In this document: positions 25,560 through 39,497 of the stretch, piece by piece | Numbering within the stretch: the stretch's first letter is position 1 | How the letters are laid out: the number at the start of each line of letters is the position of its first letter | Origin: Echinococcus granulosus | Taxonomy: Eukaryota > Platyhelminthes > Cestoda > Cyclophyllidea > Taeniidae | Length of the DNA stretch: 64,000 nucleotides | Assembly (NCBI RefSeq): GCF_000524195.1 | Contig: NW_020170389.1 | Coordinates: 1,636,533-1,700,532, forward strand | Direction of reading: 5' to 3' | The notes under the pieces: generated by a model | Told to the model about the DNA's origin: nothing | The model's database searches: none | What the model saw: the letters and a program-made list of their open reading frames with translations, nothing else | Made by a program: the position numbers and the translations under genes

Positions 25560-27400
25560 GATTCTTCAGATGTTTGGCATTTGCAATGCACCGAGGAATT
25601 CTGCAACTGGTGCTTGAATCAGGAGATCAGATGCTGGTCACCCATGCATAAGTTGATTAGCTTATCTTCAACGAATCGTCGAGACCTAATGCCAGACGTT
25701 GACACGAACAAGGGGTCATACTCTTGGCTACAATTTCTAACGAATACAAGAAATATGCTGAGTCCAGATTAAGTATATTTGGCCTAAAAACATGACTCGC
25801 GAAGAGGTACGTCACATTGCGCAGCATTTCAGTGCTACATCAGAAAAATGTCCATCCTAGGATTTGTCAGATTTGAAGGTACTCTTAAGGAGTAGCACAA
25901 ATTCCTTAGCGGAACGACTGGGGCCACGAATGTCCAGGCGCCAGTCACCGATCCACTAGACACTCTTTTTCAGATGAATGTTTTTCAAGATACATTTGGA
26001 GTAAAATATACACAAAGGAACATCCTCTGATCAATGTATGAATTTGAAGTAACCTATTCATTGCATTGGCCTAAGTATGGAACATGGTAGTCTGCATGCA
26101 TGCTTTACCAGCCTTCAAAATCATCGTGATGTTCTTGTATGAACCTTCTTCAAGATTGCTTATCTCAGTGTAGAAAGAATATAAGTTGATCTCCAGAATC
26201 CAGTAATCCATCAGATTTATTCTGAAATTCCTTATGACATTTATGGAATTATACGAACCTCACACAATGAAGTTAGAATGGCATGCTGATGCTTGGTGCA
26301 ACGCAAATGATTTTATCCCGTGGAATAAGTATTAGCTACGAAAGGAGGAAGTCGGAGGTATTACCTCTTCAGCGGTAGCATCTGGCATAAACTTAGCCCT
26401 GTAGTGATGAAAATCTCTAGAATAAGTAGCTAATGCAATGCTTATCGTTGAATCATTGAAGCGGAGAATTTTGTCAACAAGTTCTAAGAATTGTAGGTAA
26501 ATTTCACGACCTTGCAGTCAGTGGCTACCGTGAAGCACTTACCGAACAAATATGTAGGAAACTTCGTGCAAGTGTCTCCTTATGAGCTTGAACATACCCC
26601 AAAATAGGGCAATTATATTTCTTTAATACTGCAGCGATGCCTGTTGTAGGAATGTCTGTGTACATAGTTGGTGTGGATATGGAGAAAAATGGGTAAAAGT
26701 GTGGAAGAAAAAAAATCCAAAAAGATTCTCAGCATGTTCGCTTGAGTCCAATCAGGTGAGGGTACCACGAAATCACAGATCAAATAACGGCTTTGGTGGG
26801 TCAGTAAATTTAGGCAAGAAAAATCGGGAATAATACTAATGATGGTCTATCAAAGAACAGAATCAAAGACGGTGAGGATGGAGATTAAAAGAGTGAGGAA
26901 AAGAGAGTGGAACTAAGCTTATAAGTGTCCTCGCCTATCAAAAACCAAAGACGTAAAATGGTTGGCGTGCCAAAAATACACTCCCATGCAATGAATTAAG
27001 CCTCCCGATGATAGACTTTTAGAGTATGAAGTTGTATCTTGGGAGCATGGGCAACGACATGATTGGGGTAAATCGCGCCTCTCTCCTAGTTACTCGTGAC
27101 AAAACTCACCATATTCCCAAAGATTGGCAGCGAAACATTCAGACCTAAAGGAAGGAGCCTATGGCAAATGAATCTTAAATGAGTACTGATCGTACACATA
27201 CCTCTGGGGGCATCCTAAAAGGAATCTGTAAAAGGGTAACTTTTGAGTCAAGTTTGCAGAAGAAACGCGAACCCTGCAATTGATGCAGAATAACCTCTGG
27301 CTCAAATGTCTGACGACTTTCATAAATTAAGGAGATAGGATTAAAGATCATGCACTTCAGGCCAGTGTCCGAAAAAACAGTATTTACTAGGCTCGAGATA
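25560..27400 (-). pseudogene. Second Ty3/Gypsy-type pol relic: reverse transcriptase to integrase
   Basis: Minus-strand reading near 27295-27213 gives ILHQLQGSRFFCKLDSKVT followed by LLQIPF, matching the RT signature LxGxxxFSKLDLxSGYxQIPV. Near 26433-26362, LATYSRDFHHYRAKFMPD matches the RT connection segment (LGxxxYYRRFIPxYA). Near 25588-25574, HCKCQ fits the CxxC end of the integrase zinc-binding domain. The order RT, connection, integrase is correct for Ty3/Gypsy. The second interval (about 820 bp) has the usual size; the first (about 850 bp) is longer than the roughly 500 bp expected. Stops and frame changes are frequent, and no flanking LTRs were found. It lacks the gag-protease part, so it is a separate relic from the one at 20-21.9 kb. 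RT is the strongest part and integrase the weakest. Confidence 0.55.
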
Positions 27401-29543
27401 AGTCAGCAAGAAAAATTTGTCGGAAGCCTACAAAAACCTATCTCAGAAACATCAGAGAGTAGAATACCTATAACATACTTCAGGTATTAGAGCTACTCAA
27501 AGAGGACAAAGAATTCAATGCTTCCTTTGTCAGTCATGAAGTACCGTTTGCCTAACATTGTTGATGAAATAAGTCAGCGTGATGTGGCTGACTGGACTGG
27601 TGGAGGCAGCAGTAGATACGAGACATTTGCATTCAGATCCCGGAAATTCTTTTCAGTGAATGGTAGTGCCATACAGGCCTTAATATTGCAGCAAACACAT
27701 TGAATATGCTATATTTTACTAAATTTTAATGCTTTTTACTTCTAAATCGAGTAACCAGACTGAAGTGCTTTAAATCGCATAATCTAGGTTCGACGTATTA
27801 TTTCGTAGCATTTAGATCTGCTGCTTCATTGCCACCGAGTACTGTGTTACATTTGTTTGCATCTTCATACTCCCGCTTCACCTGGCTTACCAACCTTTTT
27901 GATTTCCTTTGGTATAAAACTGTTGCTTCTGCTTTCACGGCTACCTTTACGTCCCATTATACTTCGCATACCTTTTAAAAAGGCCGTAAATTTAAGCCCG
28001 GAAATAACTGGAACTATCGTTGCTCATCTGATAAATTCACGAAATTTTATTTGCAAACTTCCCATCGACTTCGCAATGAGCTACACTGAGCTGAATTTAA
28101 GGTATTAACACCTAATACCCTGATGCGTTTTTCTCATGAATGTGCGGATTTGGCTTGGTCAAGTGCCCGAAGCTAGCGGATCACGCATGTCTTAGCAGAA
28201 TTTTTTCAAGCTTTCATAAGGAATCAAAACGTGGGGATTTGAAAAAGAGTAAGGTCCTAGTCGCTCAGGCTGTTTTGTTTCTCTGCTTTCAGCTTCTTAC
28301 GAGTTGGGTGACTAATCTCCAAACATCCAAAACATCATCCTTTTTCTTCAGTAGAGGCATCAATTTGAAAACATGAAGTTTACAGGAAGCTGCTTTGAAA
28401 TTTCAAAAACTCCGTCACGCCAGTGTAGACATTATTTGCATAATAGTGTCACAGAAGATGAGAAGCAATATTGATAAGGCCTTCGCATATTCAAAACTAA
28501 CGTTGAGTCGTATTTATGCACTGGTTGACCCCTCATACTGGCAAAACGATAAGTAAATGAAATCAGGTATCGTGCATAGCTTGAGCAACCTCCACTACCT
28601 GCAAAGGCACTTAACATTTGTCCTCGCCAAGCAATCTGTGCATTTAGGGTAAAATATTTAGTAGCATAACTCAATAAACTGAATCTTAAAATGCCTAAGT
28701 ATCATGATTTCTCGCCTTTATCGTCATTAAACTAGAAATTACCTCTGAAGGTTCCCCGCCTTTCCCTTACCGCGACCTGGAAATGCACTCGAAAAGCTGC
28801 ACACGAAGATGTTGAATCATTCAGCTGGATGAAAAATGGACTGGGGTGATGCGATCTACATAAATTTATGCGGCTGAATCAATCAGGGTGTTTTGTGCTA
28901 CCGGCGAGAAGTTAAAACAAAACAAATCAAGAAGAGTCCAAAGTTCCAACTTATTTTCCCATGTTTTTACCTTTACTTTGGCTTTTTAGAGTCTGTGAGA
29001 AATTTGAAACGCATTTAAGCCTTACGACTCTTTTATATATAAATCTCTTGTAATTGTTGTTTTACCCTCCTTTAATTTCCTTATTTACTTGTGAAAAGTC
29101 TCATTCCAAAATTATTACTTATTTCTTCTCTATCCTTAATTATACCATTGATATGCCACCTTCAATCTAAATAATAAATTCATATGTAACTTTATCTTGC
29201 AAATGGCTAACGCGTCATCTAGTAAACTAAATCCTCAGCCACAGTAGAATTTGTTGCTGAAGTAAGTGGATTTTTAAAAACTCCCCCTTCATTTGCTTTC
29301 ACATGATGTAGAGCCAAGTAGCTGTTCCCGCGACAGAACTTTTCGTGCTACAGTCATTGTTTTGAATCGATTTTCTAACTTGGTACAAAAACATTGTCAT
29401 AGTCTAGTATCAATTTTAAAAACGGCATTCAAGGGAAGAAAATGGTTTTCTAAGTAACTTAAATCTCATAATTAGTAGGAACATTCAACCGGAGAAATTG
29501 GTTATGTTAGACTTTGGTCCAAGCTTGCACCAAGTCATCACAG
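27401..29543. other. No gene recognised
   Basis: Open stretches at 27518-27703, 27857-28108 and 28140-28376 have no known motif. The upstream gag part of the 25.5-27.4 kb relic would be expected here, but I could not see it. Confidence 0.45.
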
Positions 29544-29731
29544 TATTGTAGCCACCCAAGACTTCCTTGAAGACAAAGAAAGCCATAATACTTGGGTAGA
29601 ATACACACTATCGAAGCACAGAAGGGCTGGAGGGCTACAGGTATGACCCTCAGGCCAGGCCTACGTAGCAAATGTACAATGACGAAGCCCCTAAGTGGTC
29701 CGTTACCACACCTGGAAACTAAACAAACAAT
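29544..29731 (+). repeat. Dispersed ~180-bp repeat, copy 4
   Basis: Plus-orientation copy with TTGTAGCCACCCAAGACTTC, CCATAATACTTGGGTAGAAT, AGAAGGGCTGG, GGTATGACCCTCAGGCCAGG, TACAATGACGAAGCCCCTAA and CGTTACCA, ending AAACTAAACAAACAATT. One of the better-preserved copies, useful for defining the 3' end of the family. Confidence 0.8.
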
Positions 29732-30379
29732 TAAAGCTTAATAAAGCACCTCTCTTCTTTTAAGCGTTGTTTCCGGTGCTCTTCTTAGTCAGCCTTCCGC
29801 ATTAGCCATCATAACATAGATGGTACTGTAAAAATCCACTTTGGAACCGACTGCGCCGGTCTTCAAACTCCCATGTAACTAAGAAGATACTTAGCCACAA
29901 TGTCCTGCGTGGGAACTGTATTGTAGACAGGAAGGGATGTGGCACTCATTACTAATCGTATGAATACCGACATAAAAGCAGTCATATAACGAAGGACTGG
30001 TTTCAGCATCATTCCTTGGGATAAGGTTTCGCTTTTATTTCTCATTGCCACTTTGTTCTCACTTCATTTATGCCTAACCTTATTTGTCTGGTTTTTATCG
30101 AGCTGGTAAAGGTGTTTTCACACAGGCGCTGTGGACAACTCGTAACAAAACTCTCTAGATGCTCTACGGCCGCAGCTGCTGTTGCTATAGTTGTTAATAG
30201 CTTTCCTGCAGAACACAGAGCTGGGGAAGTTGCCGAAGCTAGACTTCATTTTCAGACTTGCTAATGATCGTTATATCTTCTCCCACCCGCAGCGTGTGCA
30301 CTTCATCCGCCTATCGCTTAGCAGTGGATTTCAAGGCATTTGTTCTTCACGGTAGGGTTTGCTTTCCACCGACACCAAT
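29732..30379. other. Spacer between repeat copies 4 and 5; no gene recognised
   Basis: Contains a 62-codon minus-strand frame (29863-30051) and a 64-codon plus-strand frame with an Ala run (30070-30264). Neither has splice or family support. Confidence 0.45.
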
Positions 30380-30552
30380 CTCGCGGCCCAAGACTTACCT
30401 GAAGACAAAAAAGTCATATTGCTAGAGCAGAATATGTACTGTTGATGTACAGAAGGGTTAGGGTTACCGGCATTGCCCGGAGGCCAGTCCGCCTAGCAAG
30501 GTACAATGGTGAAGGTCCCAAGTGATTAGTCACCAAATCCTAGAGTTCAATA
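30380..30552 (+). repeat. Dispersed ~180-bp repeat, copy 5
   Basis: Plus-orientation copy 836 bases from the start of copy 4. It contains CGGCCCAAGACTTACCTGAA, GCAGAATATGTACTGTTGAT, GTACAGAAGGG, CATTGCCCGGAGGCCAGTCC, CGCCTAGCAAGGTACAATGG and CCAAGTGATTAGTCACCAAA, ending GAGTTCAA. The final TTAAACAAAC of other copies is lost. Confidence 0.75.
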
Positions 30553-33500
30553 TGTAAAATATCATAGCAATGCCATAATTGGAGTAGCTAGTAAGAGAAG
30601 TGGACATTTTAAAAGCCCGTATTAGAGACTAAATTAGTTTATATGTGGACATATACAACATTTTCAAAAACGGGATCCATCTTTGCGGATTCCATAAATT
30701 GCATAGGCAGCATGACTTTTCACCAGAGAAATGAGCCAAATTAAGGTAAATTATGAAATCTTGACTATTTGTGGTTCGATGCACTTCGAAATTGTATTTA
30801 GATATAGATGAAACAATAGGTTATTCTTTGTAATGTTGAGAGGTGATCCTGAGTTGAATCGGTTGATCGCGATTCATCGCTTAAAATGACACCTGCATGT
30901 ACGTTTATTTTAAACTCCCATTCATAAACAATCCATTCATTGATAGCGGTCTCTAATAAGGCATCAAATTACCCAATGGTCTTATCAAGAAAAAGTACTC
31001 CGATTCATAATTCTTGAGATTTATTGCGTACACATTCATCCCTTTAGAAGCTGCAGATTACATCTCGTGTTTTGCACTCAATGCCCTACAATCATAAGGA
31101 TAAATTGATTTGTCTATTTTTCCCAAACTAATTTTACATTTTAAAATTGACGTATACATTACACTATGCTACGCGAAAGCACGTCTAGCTTGGCCTTCCA
31201 AGGCTGCCTAACATGCTACGCAAAAGGTTTAACCTAAACTAATGTGCACCTGCTCTACCTCGGCACAAATCTATGCGGAAATTTCGTTACTTAAGTCCTG
31301 GATTAACTGCATCGTGAAAATAGGGACACACATTATCTCGAGGTCAGAAATATGTATTTTACGAGCTACAGATGATCACCATGCCGCCTATTATGTGTTC
31401 TATATCGGAAAATTTTGGCAGTGGTTTTCCAAGGAACTCTCTAGCCAAATAGAATTGGATGTTAAGACCTTAATCCCTAATGCTCGACATCCCATTGAGT
31501 TAGTTTAATTAAAAGTTGAGTCACTTCAGAATATTTTTGCTTATTATTTTGAGCCTTATACGGGAACCATCCAAATCATTCAACTCACATTCCAAAAGTA
31601 TGTACGTAGTACTCGGTTTAACCGGTTCACGTTATATTTTCTTAACAAAATTACAAGAATTTACCTGTCTTGTTCTTGAGGTCTAGATCTCAAGAAAGGC
31701 ATATGCTATATAATTCATCATAGTGCATTTTTATTTAACTAAATAAAGATGATAAGTTTGTAAATCATAATTGTAAAGGTGTGCGTATGCAATGTGAATA
31801 ATACAGCTATACTTTACTTTATAAGCAGAGCAAAATTACCATAATTTTCTTGGTAAAATTTGAATTGCAGTCACCTAGTGGCAAGCTTTGCTTCTTATGT
31901 TGCTTGGCTTCTTTCAGATATCCTGGTAGAGAAAACTTGCAAATATTTTGGAGTGAATCTGATATTATTAGGATAAACATTATCCTTACTATGTTAATAA
32001 TTTACCTTTTTCGAGTTGTTACATTTTAATACGATCTGCGTTTGTTTAGGATCCAGTTTCGAAGCGTTAAAATGCATAATAATGATTTGTTACACATAGA
32101 GGGGACAATACTTCTACTTTTTTAAGTCGTTATGCTTACCATCACACAAAATAGTTGGGTCATTAATGCTTTCATATATCGCTTTATCACCCGCCAACCT
32201 TAAAATGCATAAATTTATAATCAAATAATAAATAGTTACTATTTGATAGAACAGTAAACGCCGTAAATCATTGCTTTTTATTGCATTTACGCAACTGTAA
32301 ATTTGCTCTTACAATCGCTGGTAAAGCGGCCATTAAATGAACACATCAAGCAACTTACTTTGTTGTAAACCCTGCAACTGTCATTGTACTAAATCAAGCA
32401 GTTTTCGATGTAACTGACATAATTCATTGCTTATTTTAGTACTTAATGCATATTGGCAGAGTCCATTTGGGAAGCGACATTTGGTACTGTCTCAAGTTGT
32501 TGATGATAAATTAACTAAGGTTTTAGCTTTACTAGAAGCCAGATAGGTGAAAAAATTCAGTTTAGGTTAACAAAACATGGAACAGAAGGCAAGTTCAAAG
32601 GCATCCCTTAGAAGAAAGTGGACAGTTTAACAAAGCAATCGAAATTAAAGTGCCTAGAACAAGTAATCATTGTTAATTCTTTTGTTCTTGTAGACTTAAG
32701 GAAATGCTGAATAAAGCCGTGTTTCGCATTTAGTTAAGTGAACAAAGGATTAAATAACTTCACCGCTTTTGATAATTCCGATTTTGGAAGAAGTTGGTAC
32801 AACTAGTCACAAGCGCAAAAGTATGAAATTCGCCTCAGACGAAGTTGATGCTTAAATTGCTCGCTTTACTCCAAAGCTAGGACTCAATAAGGGATTTTTG
32901 AACTTACGATATAGTGTTTGAGTCTACTGCACATTTTCTTCAGGTAGTCTTTTTTAAATTGGAATTTAGGCTTCCAAAGTATTCCATTTTAACGGATTCA
33001 TAGAAACACTAAAAGGTGAAATACATGAGTGCTGAGGCTTGCCAACATAATTAAAAACGACGAAATTTTATGATGTAATGTGTTCATACATTTGTTCTGT
33101 GTGTGATTTACAATTTTGTAGTCATTAAATAAATCGAGGAGTTTTACCTAGAATCCTTTAAGAATTTCAAAAATATATTTTAGGAAGTGAAAAAGTACTG
33201 TTTCCTTGTTTGTTTGATACATTTTTATGATGGCATTTTTTACCTATAAAGCTTGAATGTTGATTTACTTTAACACAAGAAATTTGTGGGTGAAGAACTC
33301 ATCCAGCTTAGTTCCAATTTATTTAAATTGTCTTATAATGTCAAAGCGGTATGATAGCAACCAAAATTTTGACTATTTTGGTGTTAGGATATCTAAATTA
33401 AGTTGTTTACGAAGGTGATGTAAAAATGGACTACATTTTCACTTCGCGTACATATCCAGTATGACCTCATAAATTTAAATGGACTGAACTATCTGTGCAA

Positions 33501-36500
33501 TCATTTTTATTCTCCCAAGGCACTTAAGCTAGTGCCAACGTCTATCAATAGTCACGAAGTTTATAGTCGAAATCTGCCAGGTTCATAATAGCTCAGCATC
33601 AGTCAATACCGGACCTGCCACGCCGTGTCTACTGTGTAGACTGCTCATAGCTGTAGGCAAAGTGCGCGAGACTAGACAGAAAGAAAACTCTACCCTCGTG
33701 GTGGCTAGCTCGATTAAAATCAGCCTAGATTCGTCACTCGTTTATGCTAGATTTTCGTTAATTAAAATGAATTTTAATTTGAAGAATAGATTCATGAGGG
33801 GGTAAAAAACTAAGGTATTATATTTGAAACTTCATGGCAGCACCTGCAGTACTGCTAAACTTTAGTTGATAAAACTAGTTGTTGCATGACTACAGCGTCA
33901 AAACGAGTCCTGAACTAATTGATTAACTAATAGACGAATTAATAACAAAATTCAAATAAAGAGTATGGAATTGATTGATCAGGTTTCTGTGTACTTTTGC
34001 ATCGTAACCGGAAGTTTAATTGTGCCCAGGCCTGAGGATTTGTTATGTTGGGAAGTCTAGGTGTGGTTGCTGTAGTTGAAAACTTAAGGGCGTTACCACC
34101 AATGTCCACCAGCCAACGGCTGCAACCACTCATTTATTTCGTATCCCATCGTCATTGCCACCACTGTAGCAAAGGTCAGGGTGGCAATAGAGGTGTGTTT
34201 TCTTAGTACTCCTATAGGGAGTTAGAATCTGCCATTTTGGAGAGAAACAATAGGGCTAATACAGTATTCCCCATGTGCAAAAATATTTTTCCCAAGCAAT
34301 AACCCTCAATAAAGTACATATAACAATGACAATCTAGCTGTAAAGCAAAACGGCCTTTTCGCTAAAAGACGGATGCTCTTCACGGGGTTTTGATTAACAA
34401 AAGAAATTCTGTGGAGATCTTAACTTTCGAATCAATTTTCCATCGCAAATAAATTGATCCGATGGTGCTTTAGCCACGTTCCAATAGTCCAATGGTTAAG
34501 TAATTTGAAAAGATATTGAATTTTTTAAGGGATCTTAATTGCTTCTATTCCCTATTTAAGAAGTTTGAGCCTATTCTTTCAGTCAACATAAAGCTCATGT
34601 TCATTTTAACTAATCTTGTGGCTGTATTTTAACCCAACTTCTTTAACCTCTTCCTCAAAAAAGATATTTAGTCAGCATTGTTTACTTAAAGTTTTTGTGG
34701 CTTATCATAAGATGTCGGGGTAAAAGAGACTTCATCTCCGCCTATTTACAGAAATGGAAATAACCAGACAGTGTAATTGTTACAATTTTTGAGATGTGGA
34801 AGAGAAGTTATAGGATTTTAGTGGAACGGAGGTAAATCTAGTCAATACTCCTGTTCCTCCCCAATGCAGTTAAATTCCCCCATCTATTAAACCTTGATGT
34901 TGCCGCTTGATTTGAATTATAATATTCCGCTCTCTTAAATTTACTGCCATTGGTAGAAGGTAATTTGGTAGAGTCCTTAACTGGGGCAGTTAATGTGGTC
35001 CGTTTTTTCATAATGCCGCAAAGTACACCACTTTAGTTCTTTTTCTTTCGCCCTTAGTTAAATCATGCTTTGGTCAAGTAAATTCTAATTTCGCATGTCT
35101 TATAAAAGAATAAATGTGTTATCATCTACTTCAGTGATTTTATGACTTTGAATGGAAAACGCGCGGTCAGAATGAGGTCATTTGCAGAAGAGTTTGCCTG
35201 CCGAACTGGCAAAGTGAAACCCTATCCCAGGCTACTACTTACTTCATTGTGAACCCGGAATTTCAAAGACTAACAGTTTCATGCAATGCTTTGCTTCGTT
35301 CCCTTCTACAATTACCTCTACCAACTCAGTTTAAACGTTTAATTTCTGTGTTTCAATAGGAAAGCTGAGCAGATCCCCCCAGGCTCAGTCTGGCAAATTC
35401 AATTCAATCCTATCTGAAATGCAAACTTCCGACCTTTTTAAGGGGTCATGTCGAAACCAAAAATGAATTATCGAGTGATTTGATGTGGGGATAGAATTTA
35501 AAATCTTGAATCTTACTTCATGACTTGATATGTGCTTGAAAAGTGAATATTAATTAGAAACAAAGGAGTTTATACCGACTCGAGTTGAAGGTCGTACGTA
35601 ATGGTGGGGAATTACTTAAGGTTGTTTATGCCTTTTAAGTTCTTAGTTATCCTAACTCTTCGTTTACGCAATTGAACTAAAATGTAAACCATTGGTTTTT
35701 TGTGGTGTGTGGTACACAGACCTCGTTAGAGTTGAAGCACACTTGAGCAGTGTTGTTTAGGCTCTGAAAAAACAGTGTGAAGGAGCAAGAAGGGAATAAA
35801 GACTCATTTTGCATGTAGCTAAAATTCTATTCACCATGAAAATATGCTGCGAATACATGGAATAGTGTGTATTTACAACTAGCGCATCGCATCGTAAAGC
35901 TAACCCACCTTTGCGTAACGTGTTTTGTGGGTTCGGTCACTTTCCACGTACAATTTAATCTTGCTTCGGCACAATTACGATTTCAAAACCAAAGGTAAAT
36001 ATAAAGTTAAATTTTTAAACCCACTGTTAAGTCCCTATCCTACTGTCATTCAAGCTAGAACTTGATGCCTAGTATGAAGTGTTTATTCTAATTTCAGTGA
36101 AGTCTCGTCGGGTTGAAATGCGGTCCCACAATTATGTTAGAAAACACAATGATTTAAGGCCCAGTTGATGACCGATTAGTGGCAGCTCTAGATCTGCAGG
36201 ACTAACAGGGAATATTTTATTTCTATCCCTGACCTTCTGTTGTAAATCCCTCTTGCCTCTTGTCAAAATGAAATTTGGCAAGCGTGATTTCGCTGCAGCA
36301 GTCATGCCATTACAAAAAGGTTTTTCCTACTGCTAACCACCACTCATTCAGACATTCACTTTTTCCTGATTTTTCTGTCTCTTGCATCCGTATTTTATGT
36401 GCATTTTGTAATCCATCTTACCAATGCTCACTGCCTTACCGGAGAAATTTGTTTTGCGGTGCCCCCTTGGGAGGACTGCCAACGAGCCCTAATTCTTTAT

Positions 36501-39208
36501 GTTTCGTTGCATCCGTATTAAGTAGAAAAGCAGGATAAGTATTAATTTTTTCCTCAAGTCAACTGTAACAATGTCCGTTTCTTTTTGTTCTTGTTAAAGG
36601 AATAATTTTTCACATAATGTAGTGTTGCCAACTCAACTTTAATTTTTGATGACCACCCGTATTTTAATAAGTAATTTGATTTCATCGCATATAATTTGGT
36701 TTTATTTGAGTGGTATAAATGGAAGCTCCTGTATCTCCGTATCACTTAAGCGACTTTAATAGTTTAAAACGCCTAGTAATGCTCTTAATTTACGAAGTCT
36801 GACAAAGTCATTGCAGAGCCTGATTCTGACGCCCAACGGAGAGTGGCCAAGTGCAAATACGTTATCAAGTATGCGAACTTCACAATCCCAAGTAAAGCAC
36901 ATTTAACAACTTATTATTTCTTAAAACAGTGTAAAGTTCACATACACCTATAATAAATTTGAGAGGTTGTAGTTACAACGCCCTTAGCAGAATTACAAGA
37001 TTAATTTGTCAGGTCAACAAAGCCCGAATAAAGTAAGATGTGTCTACCACACAAAGTCCATAAGAGTGTAACTTTGAAAAATTCTAATAGTTGACTTGGA
37101 AGTAAAATTCATAAGGGATAAAGTGAATTTCGGTTTCTACAGCTGAAGATCAACTCCTAGACTTCACAAGAAGCCAATAAAGATTTGGTTTTTGCAATTA
37201 ATGTAATAGAAATAATAAGTAAAACTAAATCATTACTCTTTCTTTTTCTAACTTATATTTGCTCTTATTTAATTATGGAAGGTAAGGAGAGGAAAGTGGA
37301 GCCCAATCATCTGGTATCACATAAACAGTGTCCATTAATGTGAAACCGAAAATTTCGTGGAATTTATTTATTCAAGCTAAATTCTGTAATATTCGCAAGA
37401 GGGAGGAGAGTAATTCAGAAAGTAGGTTGAATTAGTAACAAACCTTGTCTTTAGAACGTCACTATGACTCAAAGATTAAATCCCACTAAAGTTGGTGTCG
37501 TTTTTATTAAGCACCGCTCACATTTTGGAACTAATGTTAACTCATGCTATTGTTTTATTAATTTTTAGAGCGACTTTGTTTTGTTAACCTGACTATTTAC
37601 AAGTTTATAATTAAATTTTCCGCCTCAGAATGCTTTAAACTGTAGATAATTTCAACCTAAAAACACCTACTGCTTCGTCTGTCGCTACTCGTGGGTTTTT
37701 CTGGGAGGTGATGGTTTGAGGTATGCCGCTGCATAGTTTTAAACCTTGGAAAACCGGTCGGTTAACAGAAACTTTATGACTTTCGGCTACACGGTTGGTC
37801 ATTAAGAAAAGCCCTTATATAGCCGCATATTACCACAAGGAGGCGAGACTATCATGTGTCATGGAGAAGGGATCGCATGCTATTCCAGACATTGTCATTT
37901 GAAGTTGCGAAAACGCTTTTTGTTTTATCATTCAGTTGTCCGGGGTACCTAACCCTACCGTCCTCATAATGAGGGGAATATTTTTCCCCACAGAATAAAT
38001 AACAGCGGCCAGTTTTCAGAAAACATGAATGGAAAAAGATGCCATCAATTATGTCCAAATCGACCTCCTAACCTAGGTGTTGTGTGGTTTCAAATCTAGA
38101 CAACGAAGGCAGCCGAGATGCCCTCTTTTTAATCAAGCTAATCAAATGGTCCTTCTATCGTATTCTTGTAAAATTATCTTAATTATTTTCTTTGACGTGG
38201 TGTTTTTGACTGATGGGGAGATTAAATGTGAATCAAGCAACTTTGGATAGAAGATCTGCATTTTAGGGATCGCTACAATATTACAGTTGATGTTAGTTTA
38301 GCATAACTTGGTAATTCTAAGTGTTAGATCAACTCCAATTATTAGATAGTAACAACAATAACTTTGTACAATCTATGTACATTCCTGCTTATTTTCAACT
38401 TTGTTTTTGCTTTTAAATAAAGTATTAAAAATTTGAGGCCTCAAAAAAACATTTTCTTCCCGCATTTAGCTTGACATTATTACTTAAAAAGAAACTTCCA
38501 GGATGTCATCTGAACTGTAAATCGGAAATATCAAAGCATTAACTATCGTTGGCAAGATTAATTATGTTTACTTACCAAGCCTTCTCATAATTTTTAACCA
38601 AAATTTCAAATCTGCTTGAAGTCAAAGGACTTAACAGATTGGCATAGTTAGTGAGTGTGTTTCTTAAAAAATGACTTGAGCCCATTAATTCAAAGACAAT
38701 CCGGTTAATGTGGCCATAATTTAGCGTGAAGCAGCTGAGCCATGTACTATGTGCGGATAAGAGCTTAAATTTCTTTCAGAGTCCTGATAATACGTAACCT
38801 TGAAGTAACATAAGCTTCAGCAGTAGTCGTTGATCATGACTACTAAAATTTCACCTCTTTAGCAGTTGCACCTTCAAATGACGAGATTTAAGTGTATTTT
38901 AAAGAATAAATACTTTAGTGTACTTAAATTTTAGTATGTGGTTAAATTATAAGGAACTTCTAGCTATATGTTTTGGTAGAGTCATGTATTCCTTTCCTTA
39001 ATACGTTTAAAGAATAGTATGCGAAGTTAGTGTCACTGTGACGCTCATAAGGTGTGTAGATTAATGACAAACTAACCTTTCAAACCAGTCCGTTTAAAGC
39101 ACACAAATACTGTCCAGTCAGAGGAAAGATGTGACAGAGAAATAAATTAGGAGCATAGAACAATTTCTGAACACAAACACACGCACGCACAGCATTCTCA
39201 GGTGTATT
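30553..39208. other. No gene recognised
   Basis: About 8.7 kb, the largest featureless block. AT-rich with chance-size frames only. No repeat copy of the 180-bp family and no retroelement motif seen. Confidence 0.5.
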
Positions 39209-39265
39209 TCATTCTTTCCCTCGCTCCCTCTCTCCCAAGCGCTCCCACTCTGAACTTGCTTGCAG

Positions 39266-39497
39266 GTCGGTTGTGGGTATTTTATGGCCTCAAGAGGGAG
39301 AAAAATCGTCACCGACTGAAGCAGATGTATGGCGGCATCCCTCCACCGATGGCGCAGATTTATGCTAGTCACAAGCACTTAAGGACGCTACTAACCGGTG
39401 GTCGGTTTAGCCCGAACCCACATTCATATAGCCCGAGTTCCTCGCTCACTTCCAGCAAAAGACCTTTCATTCCTTTTTATGGAAAAATCCTATGTTA
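39266..39497 (+). CDS. Candidate coding exon, product unknown
   Basis: A long pyrimidine tract (39209-39260) ends in TTGCTTGCAG (to 39265), a good splice acceptor. From there a frame runs about 76 codons to TAA (39495-39497), with balanced third-base use and higher GC than its surroundings. It starts RLWVFYGLKREKNRHRLKQM, a hydrophobic bit followed by a very basic stretch. It continues with YGGIPPPMAQIYASHKHL and a Ser/Pro-rich tail (SYSPSSSLTSSKRPFIPFYG). This could be the cytoplasmic end of a membrane protein, but I recognise no family. If real it is probably a terminal exon, since no good donor precedes the stop. The upstream exon was not found. Confidence 0.35.
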
